DNA from: Plasmodium brasilianum
Taxonomy: Eukaryota > Apicomplexa > Aconoidasida > Haemosporida > Plasmodiidae
DNA: 64,000 bases
Direction: 5' to 3'
Assembly: GCF_023973825.1 (NCBI RefSeq)
Contig: NC_090122.1
Span: 1,995,130-2,059,129, forward strand
The notes under the pieces are model-generated. The model was not told the origin of the DNA, ran no database searches, and was given only the letters and a program-made list of their open reading frames with translations. Below are positions 46,350 to 59,915 of the stretch, piece by piece. Within the stretch, counting starts at the first letter, position 1. Each line of letters opens with the position of its first letter. The position numbers were made by a program, and so were the translations under genes.

Positions 46350-47550
46350 AGAAATGTTAATAATATTTATAAAACTAAGAGGAAACTCATAAACAAACTT
46401 AAAAATTGGTATATAGACACATCATAACAAATTAATACAAGTTCAGACAAAAAATTGTTGGTAGATAAACAATTGACATATTGTTATATGATGTAGATAT
46501 TTCTAAGAAAGAAAAGAAAAAGAAAAAAGGAAGAAAAAAAAAAAAAAAAAATTAAAAATAAACTATAATAAAATAAACATTAGAGGCAAATTAAAAATTA
46601 AATTAATCACAAACTCCGTAAAACTGGACAACATAAAAAGTTGTAAGCGTGAATACAATTGACGTTTTATAAGTGTTACATCTGCATAAAAAAATAGAAT
46701 ATAAAAATGATAAAAAAAGAAGGTAAAAATAAAAACTATTGTATATATAAATATATAAGGTTACAAATGCAGGTTCATTTTAAATAACAGTAATTAAGAA
46801 GTTCTAATTTAAGTATTTCATTTTTTCACTATTATTAAATAATCAAATATTTGTATAAGCCATTGGCAATCGTGAATGTTAACTCCGGTCTACGCGCGCA
46901 AAAATACATGTACAAATGTAAATATGTATACACATGTACAAATTTACATTCATAAACATATACATTTATAAACATATACATTCATAAACATATACATTCA
47001 TATACATATATATAAATATTCATATATATAAATATTCATATATATAAATATATGTACATATATATAAAACAACACAAATGTTACTTCTTTACAACGTGAT
47101 TAAAATAAACAGAATTTGTTGTTTTTTTTTTTTTTTCATTGTTTCTATGGTTCAGTTTTCTTTCTCTTTTTATATCTATATTACATAATCTAAAAACAAA
47201 TGTTCGTACTGCTGCAGCAAAAAAAAAAAAAAAAAAAAAGATCATTTTAATAAGAAGTCATTTTACATAAATGATAAAATTTATGTGTGCATATTATTTT
47301 TTTTTTTTTTTATTTTATTTAGTAATTAAATATTTTTATACTAATTAAAAATTATCAAAAAAAAAAAAAAAAAAAAAAAATCATAAAAAAAGAAGAATTA
47401 AACGTATTCTCTTTTATAGTATCACAAATTTTTGTATTGTCTTTTTGTATATTTTTTTTCTCTTAGCGTAAAAATACTTTGTAATTGTTTGCAACAGAAT
47501 AGAATTACAATGAAGGCTTACATATACATATATATGTGTATATATGTATG

Positions 47551-47611
<61 letters not shown>

Positions 47612-48436
47612 GAGTGTATGCTTATTGATTTGCTCATTCCTGCTTTTACCTATGTTGTTATATTTATATATTTTTCTGAACAGTTCATAAATAAACTATA
47701 TAATACTGAAATACACATTAATATTTATTCCTTATGCATATTTTGTATTCCACATGTTCATAAAAATTATAGTTATGTAGCTTATATGAAAGAATTGGCC
47801 GTTAAATGTAAGGGAAAAAAAAAAAAAAATACTTACAACAGACAATATTTACACTTTTAATTTTGGCTAATAAAAAAAAAAAAAATCTTCTACACTACAT
47901 TATATACGACATTATACTCTCATTATGTTATTCGTACTTATGCACATATATATATGTATATGTACATATGTATATTTATACATACGTTTAAATATTTATA
48001 TGTACGTATATATATTAATATGTACGTATATATATTAATACGTACGTATGTATAAATACATATATGTACGAACACATAGATAATCACATAAACACTAGTA
48101 TGTTTGCATATACACATGAAGGTTTTTTCGTAGCGTAAATTTATATTCAAAAAACACTGAAACAGCAACATGTAGATGAACTTATTTATTTATTCTTTTT
48201 TCATTTTTCATCATATAATTATTTGCTAAATGGTTATAGTGCAACTTTTTTTTTTGCGTATTTTGTATCTGTTGGTAAGTACAGCTTAATATATTTATAA
48301 CTCTTCACAGAAATATTTTCATCTTTTTTTCTTATAGAAATGCGTTAGTGTGATAATAAAAATAAGCAATTCATAAATGTACTTGTGTGTATATATACAC
48401 ATGTTTATGGATATGCATTCGCATATGAGTGTACAC

Positions 48437-48469
<33 letters not shown>

Positions 48470-49318
48470 AAGTATACTTATTATTCATACACATATATAT
48501 GCATATACACATATACATATATATATATATATTTATTTATTTATGAGGCAATATGCACATATAATTATTATGTGTATTTACATATATGTCAATATGCATG
48601 TATGTGTATATTTACTTTTTTATTTATTCGAAAAATGGTAATCATTTTTTACGGTGGTTAATAATTATGGATGTATGTGAGTGTATGTGATACATGTGAC
48701 GTAGGTGAATGTATATGTACATAATTTTCTGTGTATATGCAGGTATATAAATATATATATAATACAAATGTACATATTATTTATTTGATGAATTTTTCTT
48801 TTTTGAACTTTTGCTATTAGTGAAAATACCTCATATTTTTTATTCCACAGGAATCGTATTTTTTTTTTTTTTTTTTTTTTTGTTAGTATTGCTATATGCA
48901 GGAGCAAACTTTTGAAATAAACTTAGACTTTCTTATTATTTGCCATTTTTGATTTTTTCTTTTTTATTCACCATAATGACAATCATATTCATAATCATTA
49001 TCATTTTTGTTATATTTATTATTATCTTTTAATTTTTTTTTTTTTTTCCCCATTTATACTGTTGTTATACACTGCTATCTAGTGCACCCAGCTTGCTCTT
49101 TTTAAAATCTTAAGACAACAGTAATATGTGAACAAATTACAAAAATAATCAGAATTATATATAATCTAAAGGTAAAATATATTATAGTTATAAAATTATG
49201 AATATTTTTCACATTTTATTGTCTTGGAAAACTATTAGCTAATTTTCATATGAACCATAAAACATTTATATAGCACAAATGAGTTACATATGTATATGTG
49301 CTTATATATGCATATACG

Positions 49319-49362
<44 letters not shown>

Positions 49363-50327
49363 AATATATATATACAATTAATTATTCGTTTTGTTTTTGT
49401 GTTTATAAATTGTAATAACATTAATATTTACTATACTATAGTAGTTTTTTTTAGTTTATTATCTTCAATTAAAAATAAAGTAAATACTGCAACCAAGATG
49501 TTTAAAAAAAAAAAGAAAAAAAAGAAGATTAATGCATTATTTCAAAATTAGTATATTTTTTTTATAGGACTCTTGACTAACTATAAAAAAAAAAATAATA
49601 ATAATATTACATTCAAAGGAAAAACATGATATGTATCAAAGAAAATATTTCGTACGCAAGAATGTAATAACATAAATAACCATATATGCAATACATATAT
49701 GTTTTTGCAGGATCATCTGGTCATATTATAACATATGAGATACTTAAAATTGTACGTCCTTTGGTAACGATTAAGTAAGATGCACTAATTTATAAAAGTA
49801 CATATGGGTACATGAGTATATACATATATGTACATATTCATATAAGTATACCTTTAGAACGAAATACAAGTTATTATGGAAAGGTGGAAAAAGTAAAATG
49901 CACGTTTTCACGGTCCATCGCATAGCTTAAATGCTAAAACGAAAAATTTTTATATGTAATAAAATGGAAGTAAAATCATTTTTTATTTTTACTCGGGATT
50001 CTAAGTTTTTCTCTTAAAATATATTGTTAAGTAAATTAAAAAAAAAAAAAAAAAAATTCAAGCATTTCAAATAATTCAAATGTAAGCATATACATATAAG
50101 TATAAACTAAAATATAGTTATCTTGTGAAAAACAAAATTATCCTTTTCCCATGCACATTTTAATTGATGGATACTATATATTATTTAGTAAGGTAAGAAA
50201 ATTTTTTCATGCCTTACGATTGATATGAAATCGAAAATTTGCGCGTTCTCTTTTTTTATATTTTTTATACGGGTAGTTCTTTTTTCATATTTTTAACATG
50301 ATTATAATATTATGTATTCAGAATAAT
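45513..50327. other. 4.8-kb intergenic region upstream of the kinase
   Basis: This holds the promoter of the kinase and the 3' flank of CRIPT. It contains poly-T near 45532-45556, a 39-base poly-A run (46309-46347), ATACATTCATAAAC-type repeats (about 46945-47060), (TA)n tracts at about 47550-47611, 48436-48470 and 49325-49350, and poly-T at 48860. A possible three-exon plus-strand gene at 47510-47870 is described under findings. Nothing else is supported. Confidence 0.5.
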
Positions 50328-51395
50328 TTAAACTATTGACATGTTATGGGAGGAAGTATCTGTTATGGTTTTACCGCATAAATTACATTTTCCTAATTTA
50401 TAAGAACTGAAAAAGGAAAGGCGAAAGTTTTTGGTGTGTGTTTTTATTTTTATTATATGTTATCCTATTTTATTATATTTTATTATATTTTATCATTTTT
50501 TATCATTTTTTATCCTATTTTATCATATTTTTTCTTATTTTCTTTTCTTTTACTTTCTTTTCTTTTTTTGTTTTGTTTTTATTTCATCATATTGTTTCAA
50601 AAGGAATGTCCACTAACACTATATGATTGTAAATACAAATATTTTTTTATAGCCTTTTTGTTATTATATATTACCATACTGAACAATATTTTCCATCAAA
50701 ATGCAGTTGACTACTACACTTTTTGCATTTTCTGTTATTCGGATTAAATCTAATAAAAAAATATATAAAAAAAAGGGAAAAAACAGGAAAATAGGAATAC
50801 AAAAGAAAATATTGTAATCTTTATAAATGAAATTTTTTAAATCATTAAAATGACATACATACATACATATACATATATATATATATATATTATATAATAT
50901 ATATATATATATATAATATAAAACAAGAAAAACTAAAATGTGTTAAATATTCATTTTGGAAAAAATACTTTTGCTTGGTAGTGTGATATTCCAATAATTT
51001 ATTAACACCAGCTGGTCTTGTTGAACCTAAAGGGGAAAAGTGTTGCATATATGATTATTTTTTACAAAGTTTTATATTTACGTTATTTAAAAAAAAAAGG
51101 TTAAAATTTCTTAATTTAAAATATGTTTTATATTAACAGAAGAACTTTAACAAATATAAATACACATTCTAATGAAAAAAGGAGGTTCGCATATTTAAAA
51201 AGGAAAAAATATAAACATATAATTAAGTATATATATATACAAATAGTCGAATGTCCTTATTAAATTGGAATAATGCTAAAAAGGTTCGTAAAATATATAT
51301 TTATATATATATTTTTGCATATATATATTTTTACTATTCTTGACATCAGGTGTTGGCAATTTTTTCAACTTCTTTTCGCACTTTTCACATGGCAT
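50328..51395 (-). CDS. CRIPT: CRIPT-like zinc-binding protein in four short exons
   Basis: Exons are 51335-51395, 50969-51026, 50675-50749 and 50328-50406. All junctions are GT-AG and phases agree, giving 90 residues. The start MPCEKCEKKLKKLPTPDVK matches the CRIPT N-terminus (MVCEKCEKKL in animals). Then come RPAGVNKLLEY, FNPNNRKCKKC, GKYCSVCSYKLGKCNLCGK and a short tail ending NMSIV. The CxxC pairs (CEKC, CKKC, CSVC, CNLC) are those of the CRIPT zinc-binding fold. In other eukaryotes CRIPT is linked to cytoskeletal anchoring and to the minor spliceosome. Its role in Plasmodium is not established, as far as I know. No exon exceeds 26 codons, so the gene shows as no long open frame. Introns contain (TA)n and poly-T. 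Confidence 0.9.
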
Positions 51396-52389
51396 TTTTA
51401 TTTACCTTATATTTTCGCATTAAAGTTAAAAAGGAATGAATTTTCCCTATAACAATTGCGTTGCTTATTATTCAATATGCATTATGTTATTATGTTTGTA
51501 TTAATAAAAGGAAAAAAATCTACATTTTCTATTTTCAGTTTAAAAAAATTTTTATTTCTATTGTTTCTTTTTCACAAATTTTTGCTTCACTCTCTTTCAT
51601 GTCAATTGTTATATTTTTATCATTTAATATAATTGATTGGGAAAAATTTTGTTTTTTTTTTTTTTAAAATTTTTTTAATTTTTTAATTTTTTTAAATAAT
51701 ATCAGGATAATTTTATGTATAAAAATGAACAAATTAAAAAAAATATGTTAAAAAAGTATAAACCTTTGTGAAATGCACCTGGTACTTGTTTATATATATT
51801 TTACATATATATATATGAACGTGCATACTGTATATATTCATGCACACATACATATATGCCTACATTTATATATACATAAATTTGTACATACATACATTTG
51901 AATATACACACGTTTTTATATACCTAAATTTGTATATACATAAATTTGTACATACATAAATTTGTACATACATAAATTTGTACATACATAAATTTGTACA
52001 TACATAAATTTGTACATACATAAATTTGTACATACATACATTTGCATATACAAACGTTTTTATATACCTACATTTGTATATACACATTAATATATAAACA
52101 TATATGCCATAAGCATGGGAGAAAATAATTTAACTTGCGCATATTACTGCGTTATTATGATTACTCATATTTACTTATTACACAATTTTTACAAAAAAAA
52201 CAAAAAGGATGAAAAATAAAAATGAAAAAATGTAAATAATTGTTAATAAATGATTATGTGAATTAAACAAATTAGTTCATAAAATAAATAATTATAAAAA
52301 TATATTCACATGTGTACTATCATTCATTCGGTGTAAACACTCCTTCAATATTTACTATTCAACCGTCAATCATGGTTTGTGGTGCAATG
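51396..52389. other. Intergenic region between CRIPT and dynamin
   Basis: This is the upstream region of CRIPT and the 3' flank of the dynamin gene. Its main content is a 12-base TACATAAATTTG repeat (about 51880-52085) and poly-T near 51650-51665. No gene is seen. Confidence 0.6.
51880..52085. repeat. 12-base TACATAAATTTG repeat
   Basis: About 15 degenerate copies of a 12-base unit (TACATAAATTTG, with TACATACATTTG variants) keep false Cys/Tyr/Lys frames open on the minus strand. Confidence 0.85.
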
Positions 52390-55300
52390 TTAATCCAACA
52401 AGGGGTTGTACTGAACCTAAAAATAAACAAGAATCAATATGCGGGGATAAATCATAGCAACATAAATGTACAAAAGGGTGGATATAAGTACATAGGTGTA
52501 TTTGCATATATATATATATATATATATGCATGTATTATACGTGTGTGATGTCCTTCCGCGGCTTGCTTGAAGCAAATTCATCAAAAGTTGTGAGCACGTG
52601 GAGAAGACCTTCTATATATATATGTATATATGTATATACGTATGCTCATGTATATGTACATATGCGTATTTTATGAACGCGTACACAGAAAAGTGGAAAA
52701 TTAAAGAATTACTTTTTTCTTCATGGGCTCCTTTTCAAATAAATGCTTTCCTTTTGAATCTGCAGAGAAAAAAGGAGAAAATCAAGTTAACATTAAAAAT
52801 TCCTCATGTGCCAGTGTTGTACATAAGTACATTCGTGCGCACATGTACTCGCGAAACAATGCTCTCGACAAAAACTGCTTGTACAACGTATGAAGCATAT
52901 ATATATATATATATGTGTATATATACGTATATAGATTTTTTTTTTTTTTTCAAAATTGTTCAACAAACGATATGAGAAAATAATAGAGCAAGGAGGGTAA
53001 GGGGAGCACACGTTTTAATATGAACATTTATGCAGTTACCGTTCATGTGACCTTGTTGCATATAAGAAGAATTTCCCATTTTCTGATTTATGGTACTTGA
53101 TTGTTTCATGATGTTTGAGTTTACCGAACTGGGGGAGTTGTTTCGGTTTTGCATTGGCATTTGGTTCCGTTTGCTACGTAGGGAAAAATAGGCAGCGTTG
53201 CATGTATGTTGATATACGGCAAGTATACGTACGTTAATGAGAATATAAACACACACAGGAAAAAAAAAAAAAGCATACATAGACAAATGGCTGACAGACG
53301 TATACGTATATATACGCACTAGGATATTCGAGCCGAGGGATGTTTTCTTATTTTTTTACCTGATGACGGAGCTGTCATTCATACTCACATTTTGAATGTT
53401 GGTTCGAGAGGAACTCACATTCTGCTTATAGTTTTGAGGGGTACTTTGTATGTTGCTATTTTTTAAGCTCTTCTGAAACTCAATTAGATCTTGTTCATAA
53501 TTTGCATCAAATAAATCTATATTAATTGAAGTGATATTTGGATCTTTTAAGAGAACTTGGTTTGCTTTTTTCAAAATTTCTAATTGTTTATTTAGATTTT
53601 CTCTTTCTTTTACTACATGTGGGGGTTCATTTAATAACTCGTAAAGTTTTTGCTCACTATTTAAATCTGAGTATAATTCAAATTGCATTTTCTCTTGCAA
53701 TTTTCTTATTAAAAAATAACCTATAATTTTAGGTACACTATCTCTAACATTTCTAAGGACTATATTAAAATAACAATCTAACCTACGTCTAATTTCTTGA
53801 ATAAACTGAGCATTATATCTAGTTTTTTTTTTATCCTTTCCATTCCACATACTCATAACTGATTTCTGTGCATTGGTAATATATTTCGTTGCTTTCCCTG
53901 TAATATATTCTTGGTCACTCAAAATATTTGAATAGTATTTACTCTGCATATTGTTATTATTATTGTTATTACTATTAATAATATTAATATCTTGATTTGA
54001 ATTGGACAAATTGGATTGTTGTCTTTTATTCTGATATCTCTGTTGGTTGCTGCTATAATCCTGGTTTGCTCCTCCAGCACCACTAGCATTATCATTCTGA
54101 TCTTCCTCATTTGAACTAATAATACTACCATGTTCAATTAAATACGACGAATCATTAGTAAATAAATAGTTTGTTTCGGCTTCAATAAAGTTCTCTAAAA
54201 TGTTGTGTGTATTTTCCTTTTCCCTCATTAGAATTGCTTGAGATAAGTCTAATACTTGCTCAGATAATTTTGGAAATCTAATGAGAACACGGTTAGCTAT
54301 TTTTTGAGATAAAATATCAAGCGTTTGACTAACTTTATCTAAACAATTAAAAACAGGGGCATATATTTTTTTTAAATGTGGTAATATTAAAAACTCAAAC
54401 GTATCTGGGGATGGGAAGCCAGGTAAGCTATCTCCTTCATGTAGACAAATAGCATCATCAATATCGTAGTCGCTCAGTTCAGTTGTTACATTTGTACCTA
54501 CATATTCATCTAAAAATTCGTTAAATATACTTCTAACTTTAAGTCCACATATGATATCGTTGTTTTCAATAAAGACTTGTAATCTTTTATCATATTTTCC
54601 TTTCAATGTATTTTTAAAAATTTCACAATAATCTGTTATCATAGACCATAGAAGTTGAGTTTTTTTAGTTGCATCAAGTGGTACATTAGTACCTAATTCA
54701 TATAGTTTATCATTTATTGATCTAATTTTGTCATTAATTTCTATTTTGACGTCAGGTAAAAAATTTTTAATATGTCTTAGTAGCACTTTTGTTAATTTAT
54801 CTGTAAGTGAATTAATACCATACAGATTTGGAGATAATTTTTTATATATTGGATGTTTTTGAAAAAATTCTTGTTCATCTTTTAAGGATTGAGTTATACT
54901 TTTCCCACTCCTAATATCAGCTATTGATCTATTTACGACACCTGTATAACCTAATCGTAATGTGATTTCATCATTCATCAACATCTTACTTGCATCTGCA
55001 CCTTTATCCATCAAATCTATTTTAGTAATTACTCCGATTGTTCTTAATCCCTTAGGATCCACTTTTCTGGCTATTTGCAAAGCATCACTTGTAGACATAT
55101 CAGCATTTGCTGGTAACACTGCCAAAATTATAGTCCTTGGATCTTTTACATATCTAAAAGCCATTTCTCTAGTTAACCTTTCTATATCATCTGTCTGATC
55201 TGAATTCTTTAGTGGCACTCTAGTAATTCCGGGTAAATCTATTAAAGATAAATCCGGGCAACCGGTAGAATATATATTTAATACTATCGGTTCATCTACA

Positions 55301-55656
55301 ATACCTTTATTTGTTCCTGCTAATTCATCAGTTAAATTATTTATATGATCTCTAACTTCATTAAAATCCGTAAACTTTTTATTCTTTTCGTCTTCAAATA
55401 TAGCCCAATGCTCTGGCTCATTATTTTCTTTTATATGTATCAATCGAAATTCTATAGGCCTCCTTGTAACTATTCCTTCCCCCCTAGGTAAGAAATCCAA
55501 ACCTACAATTGATTCTAAAACACTACTTTTTCCACTACTCTGTGTACCTATTACACATATACGTGGTAAGTTTATATATTTCTGCAAACCTATATCTCTT
55601 AACTCGTCAATGATGTTTATCAGTTTACGCAAATTGTTATACATGGATGATTCCAT
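52390..55656 (-). CDS. DYN1: Dynamin-like GTPase (DYN1 type), four exons
   Basis: Exon 1 (53360-55656) encodes most of the protein. Small exons at 53040-53173, 52713-52759 and 52390-52416 complete it with consistent phase, ending VQYNPLLD, for 834 residues in total. From memory, P. falciparum DYN1 is of nearly this length. The GTPase domain has the P-loop GTQSSGKSS (37-45), the switch Thr in IVTRRPIEF, DLPG (140-143) and TKID (211-214). The middle and stalk region follows, and a GED-like segment lies at about residues 610-710 (RRRLDCYFNIVLRNVRDSVP). No PH domain is present, and the expected position holds an Asn/Gln/Ser-rich insert (about 515-575). The protein should self-assemble on membranes and hydrolyse GTP during scission of vesicles or organelles. 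The last two tiny exons are inferred from splice signals and phase. Confidence 0.93.
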
Positions 55657-55916
55657 TTTATTGGGATATTAGTTTTTCGACGAAGGGTACATAAAGGGGG
55701 GTGGAGAAAAAAGGGGGAGAAAATATATGGCAAAAAAATGAGGAAGCAGTAATAATCAAGTGCACTTCAAGCGAAAGCCTACGTTTTGCGTATCACACAG
55801 GTACTTCACACAATGCGGGATACTGCTCTTAATTACCTATGTTCTTCGTGCGTGTGTCGGTGTCTAAGTATAGGCGTTACTGTTAGTGTAACCTCTTTTT
55901 CACGTGCATGCATATG

Positions 55917-55949
<33 letters not shown>

Positions 55950-57960
55950 CGTTTATACAGATGAACGTAGGCTACGTCTAAAAGGTACTCCTCATAGAAT
56001 GATGATACAGATCTGTTGCTAAATGTTTACTCTCACTTTACTTTTTACGATCAAGTAGGCAAACACAACAAGGGCTCACCAAACGTATTACTGTGCTCCT
56101 TCAATCTTTGCTACAAAGGCAATTTGCATACCTATTGACTACTTATTTGAACACTTATTTATTAAATTATTTTATTTTATTTTTTTCACAAAAAAAACTA
56201 ATTAAAAAAAGAAAAACATACAATGCCAAAAAACCTATTTAAAATGGAAAGGCAAAAAATAATTGAGTAAGTGTACATATATAGGCGAGAATGCATGAAA
56301 AATACACAAAAAGTGCAAACATGTACATATATATATGTAAATGTACATATGTAAATGTACATATGCAAATGTACATATGCAAATGTACATATGTAAACAC
56401 AAACATAAACTAACAGTTTGTAAATGCATACCAGAGTTCGGCTACTAATTTGTCACTCATCATTTATCACACAAACACGCACGCTTTTTTTTTTTCTAGT
56501 GTAATATACAACAATATATAACACCTAAAATATATTTTAATTCTTCTTATTATTTCCTTTAAAATATATATTTTTTTTCGTATATACTAAAGAGAAATAA
56601 ATAAACTTGCAGGTATGTTCATGCGATATTATAGTGTACATATATGTCTATTAAAAATGTTCATTTTAATTATTTAAAAAAAAAAAAAATAGGGAAAGAA
56701 AGGTAGAAGAAAATAAAGGAAAACAAGTACACACTTGTTAATATACATACATTACATTTATATATATATATTATATGTATATAAATAAGAATGTATGTAT
56801 AAATATATGTGTAAATATACGTGTAAATATACGTGTAAGTATATATGTATATATATATGAATGTATGTATAAATATATGTGTAAACATGAGTGTAAGTAT
56901 ATATGTATATGTATATATAAATATACATAAATATATATAAATAGTTTAACAAAAAATGGTTGATATATATTTTATTATACACTTGCAAGGCCTGCGATTT
57001 TGTGGCAGCAATACACGGTAAAACACTTTCTTTCTTTTAAGTTGAAAGATGAACTCACGAGGATTTACTATTACAAAATATTCAAATGTATTAAAAAAGA
57101 AAAAAGAAAAATCCATATATAAATATATATTTTATTATAACAATATAACAATAGAACATTATAACAGTAGAACATTATAACAATGTAGCATAAAATGCGC
57201 TTTAAAAATAATGCATTGCAGAAATACAGCTTTTTTATTTTTACTTATCTTTTTTATTTTTTTTTTTAAATTTATTTTTCATTATTTTAAAGTTGTTTTA
57301 ATCATAGATTTTGGGTCGTGCTTCGTATTTTTACCCTTTATAAATTAATTTTTTTTTTTTTTTAATACGAGTATGCAATATGTATATAAGTATATACATA
57401 TATAAATACATATATAAATACATATATAAATACATATATAAATACATATATAAATACATATATAAATACATATATAAATACATATATACATATTTATATA
57501 AATACATATATATATATAATAATATTAATATATAGCTGCTTTATGAGTGTATCGCTATGTTATATATCACTATTTTTAAGATAATTTTAAAAGAGCTAGG
57601 TAAAACTATATGCTTTGCGTAATTAAGTACTCTTTAATGCGCTTTAAAACTAATATTGTTCATGTCATTTTACTGGCAAATATAAAAAGAAAATGCCATT
57701 TGAAATTAAAAAAATAATAGATCTATTTAAATAAAATAAAATATTTTTATTTCGTGCGTATAGTTATTTATATTTCTTCATATTAATAATAGTACTTTTA
57801 TTATTACATATTTTATTTTTTTCGTGTTACTAAACTATATTTTCGGAAAGGCATATAATTTTCGAGTTGCTTTTATGTACCATTATAGAAATATGCACAT
57901 AAATGTATTACGTTTGTATGTACGTATGCATAAGCTTAACTATGCATCTGCAATAAACAT
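55657..57960. other. Intergenic region upstream of dynamin
   Basis: This holds the dynamin promoter. It contains (TA)n at about 55921-55948, a 12-base AAATGTACATATG-type repeat (56330-56395), ATATACGTGTAA-type repeats (about 56765-56940), ATAACAATA/AGAACATT repeats near 57140-57185, and a 12-base ATACATATATAA repeat (57395-57490). No gene is seen. Confidence 0.6.
57395..57490. repeat. 12-base ATACATATATAA repeat
   Basis: About eight exact tandem copies of the 12-base unit ATACATATATAA occur in intergenic DNA. Confidence 0.9.
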
Positions 57961-59005
57961 ATGAAAAGCGGAAATGCTCCCATAAAATGTGTACAGAAAA
58001 AAGGAGAAAAAATTTACTACCAAAAGGCCGCATATATAGAACTAGCACATGACAACAAAGTTGGGTATAGTATATATCGTTTAAGCATTTCTTTCATTTC
58101 TAACATTTCTTGCATTTCTTGCATTTCTTGTATTTCTTGTATTTCTTCCATTTCTAATATATCTAATATTTCTTGCACTTCTTTCATTTTGTATATTTCA
58201 AATTTTTCTTTGTAATTTTATTAATTTTTGCAAAAATTTTGAATATTAACCAGCTTCATGCATATAAAATATGAGCTTAATTACCCAAAAAAAGTTTGCC
58301 CCTTTTTAACGTAAATATAAATATATAATATTAGGTTTCGAACTCTCTGTATAAGGCTTTTTTAATTTTTTTTATTTTTATTGTTATTGATAACTTTTGA
58401 GAACTGGGGGGATTGTATTATGTGAATTTTACATGTTTGCATGTAGATTCATGTGCATATTAAGAATTTAAAGTTCTGTCATACGGTAATTAAATTCTTG
58501 CCTGTTCATAATTATGTTTCCTTTTATTTAGCTATCAATCATGTGATAACAAAAATATGCATTAGTGATCTGTTTTTTACTCTGATAATAAAAAAGAAAA
58601 AAAAAAAAAAATAGCTGTGGTAACAATAATAGTAGTAGCAGTAGCAGGAATGGCCAAGTGTAATGCGTCAGGAAAATATACAGATAAAAAGGTAGTACTC
58701 GTGATTGTTTCCGAGAAATTAAAGGATGGAAAAATATTTCGAAGTTATATAGCGGTTTGTTTGTACTATTTTTTATTCTGTTGTTTTTTCCTTTTTCTCT
58801 CTTCCATCTTCTTTATACATTCTCAGTTCATCCATTTCCTTTTACCTGTATCCCCTTTTTTTATCACTTAAGTTTATGTTAAAATTGCCCTTAGGGAATA
58901 ATTAAAAATATGCCTTACGTTCAGGTTCATGTTATGAGCATTTCATCAGTGTAATCTCTAATGACAGTAGTCGAAAAAAAGATATGGATGGGTGGGGTGC
59001 CATAA
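57961..59005 (+). CDS. Candidate small three-exon gene, about 109 residues, function unknown
   Basis: Exon 1 (57961-58069) begins MKSGNAPIKCVQKKGEKIYY and runs through KAAYIELAHDNKVGY, with an in-frame stop just upstream at 57937. Exon 2 ends at 58754 and most simply starts at 58645, though 58615 and 58636 keep the same phase. It encodes MAKCNASGKYTDKKVVLVIV then SEKLKDGKIFRSYIA. Exon 3 (58895-59005) encodes GIIKNMPYVSGSCYEHFISV and ends WMGGVP with TAA. Junction phases (1/2, 0/0) agree, the introns are pyrimidine-rich and AT-rich, and exon G+C is clearly above the flanks. The alternating hydrophobic pattern suggests a small beta-rich fold. There are faint similarities of order to the SRP14 core (KC..A..KK..V.VS), but not enough for a call. 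No targeting signal is seen. Confidence 0.55.
58085..58190. repeat. ATTTCTTGC-type 9-base repeat in an intron
   Basis: About ten degenerate 9-base ATTTCT(T/A)(G/A)(C/T) units lie in intron 1 of the candidate small gene. They form the false Ser-Cys-Ile frame that runs on from exon 1. Confidence 0.75.
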
Positions 59006-59915
59006 AACGGCAGTGAATAGCTATAATATATACATATCATTTCATATATCGACAGAAACACACAAGTGTGATTATATCAAGAGGTCGGAAAGGAATCTAT
59101 CTCTATGTATCTATATCTATATATCTATATCTATATATATATATCTATATCTATATATATATATATATACAATGCTTTACGCAATATAATGTATATATCT
59201 CAAGTATGCACGCACTTTATTTTTTTTAATTTATCCTATTTATATTTTTCTGTTTATATATAGCAGTTTTTTTTTTTTTTTTTTGTTTGTTAGTTTGCTT
59301 GTTTGCTCGTTTGTTTTTATTTTATTATTTTTTTTTTTATTTATTTATTTTTTTTTTTTTCTCTGTTATTCCTTTGCATTTTAGCTAAAAGAAAAATAGC
59401 AGCGTATCGTTTTCTTTTTGCACGTTGGTAGGAAATATAATTGGGGATGTTATGCAAGAGGAATAAATTAAGCTTACGTGATATTAGAAGATACACAGTT
59501 ATGTCAATTTTACCCGAATCTGTTTTTCATAATTATGTAATTGCTCTAAATAGGTTTCTAACCATTTGGGTAGTGGAATAAATATATATATGCTCGTGTG
59601 GGTGTATATATATATATACATATTACTACCAACTGATGGGTTTTTTTTTTTTTTTTCCTACTCCCCCCTCTTTCTGCCTACTTTGAGATGACGTATAAAG
59701 ACAATAGTATAGAAGATGCCTGAACGAGCCAGAAAAATAGATATTTTTAGGATAAGAGAACATATGCGATGTTGTTTCGAGGAATGAGAACTTCACTAGT
59801 TCATTAGTTCGACAGTTTATCATTAACTTGTCATCTCTTCAACTCAGCAGTCATTACAACCGTATATAAGTTACAGGAGAAAGGAAGAAGGACTTTCAAT
59901 ATTCTAAAATTGAAA
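59006..59915. other. Upstream region of ABCB3
   Basis: This is AT-rich with (TA)n and TATATC repeats at about 59098-59170, poly-T runs near 59267, 59329, 59348 and 59640, and no supported gene. It should contain the ABCB3 promoter and 5' UTR. Confidence 0.6.

Noticed and set aside
48970..49060. Minus-strand reading MGKKKKKLKDNNKYNKND ending in CHYGE
   Set aside because: Only 29 codons, derived largely from an imperfect TGATTA-type microsatellite next to a homopolymer, with no splice partner.
59626..59823. 65-codon minus-strand frame upstream of ABCB3
   Set aside because: It ends in a poly-Lys homopolymer, lies in the probable ABCB3 promoter and has no recognisable sequence.
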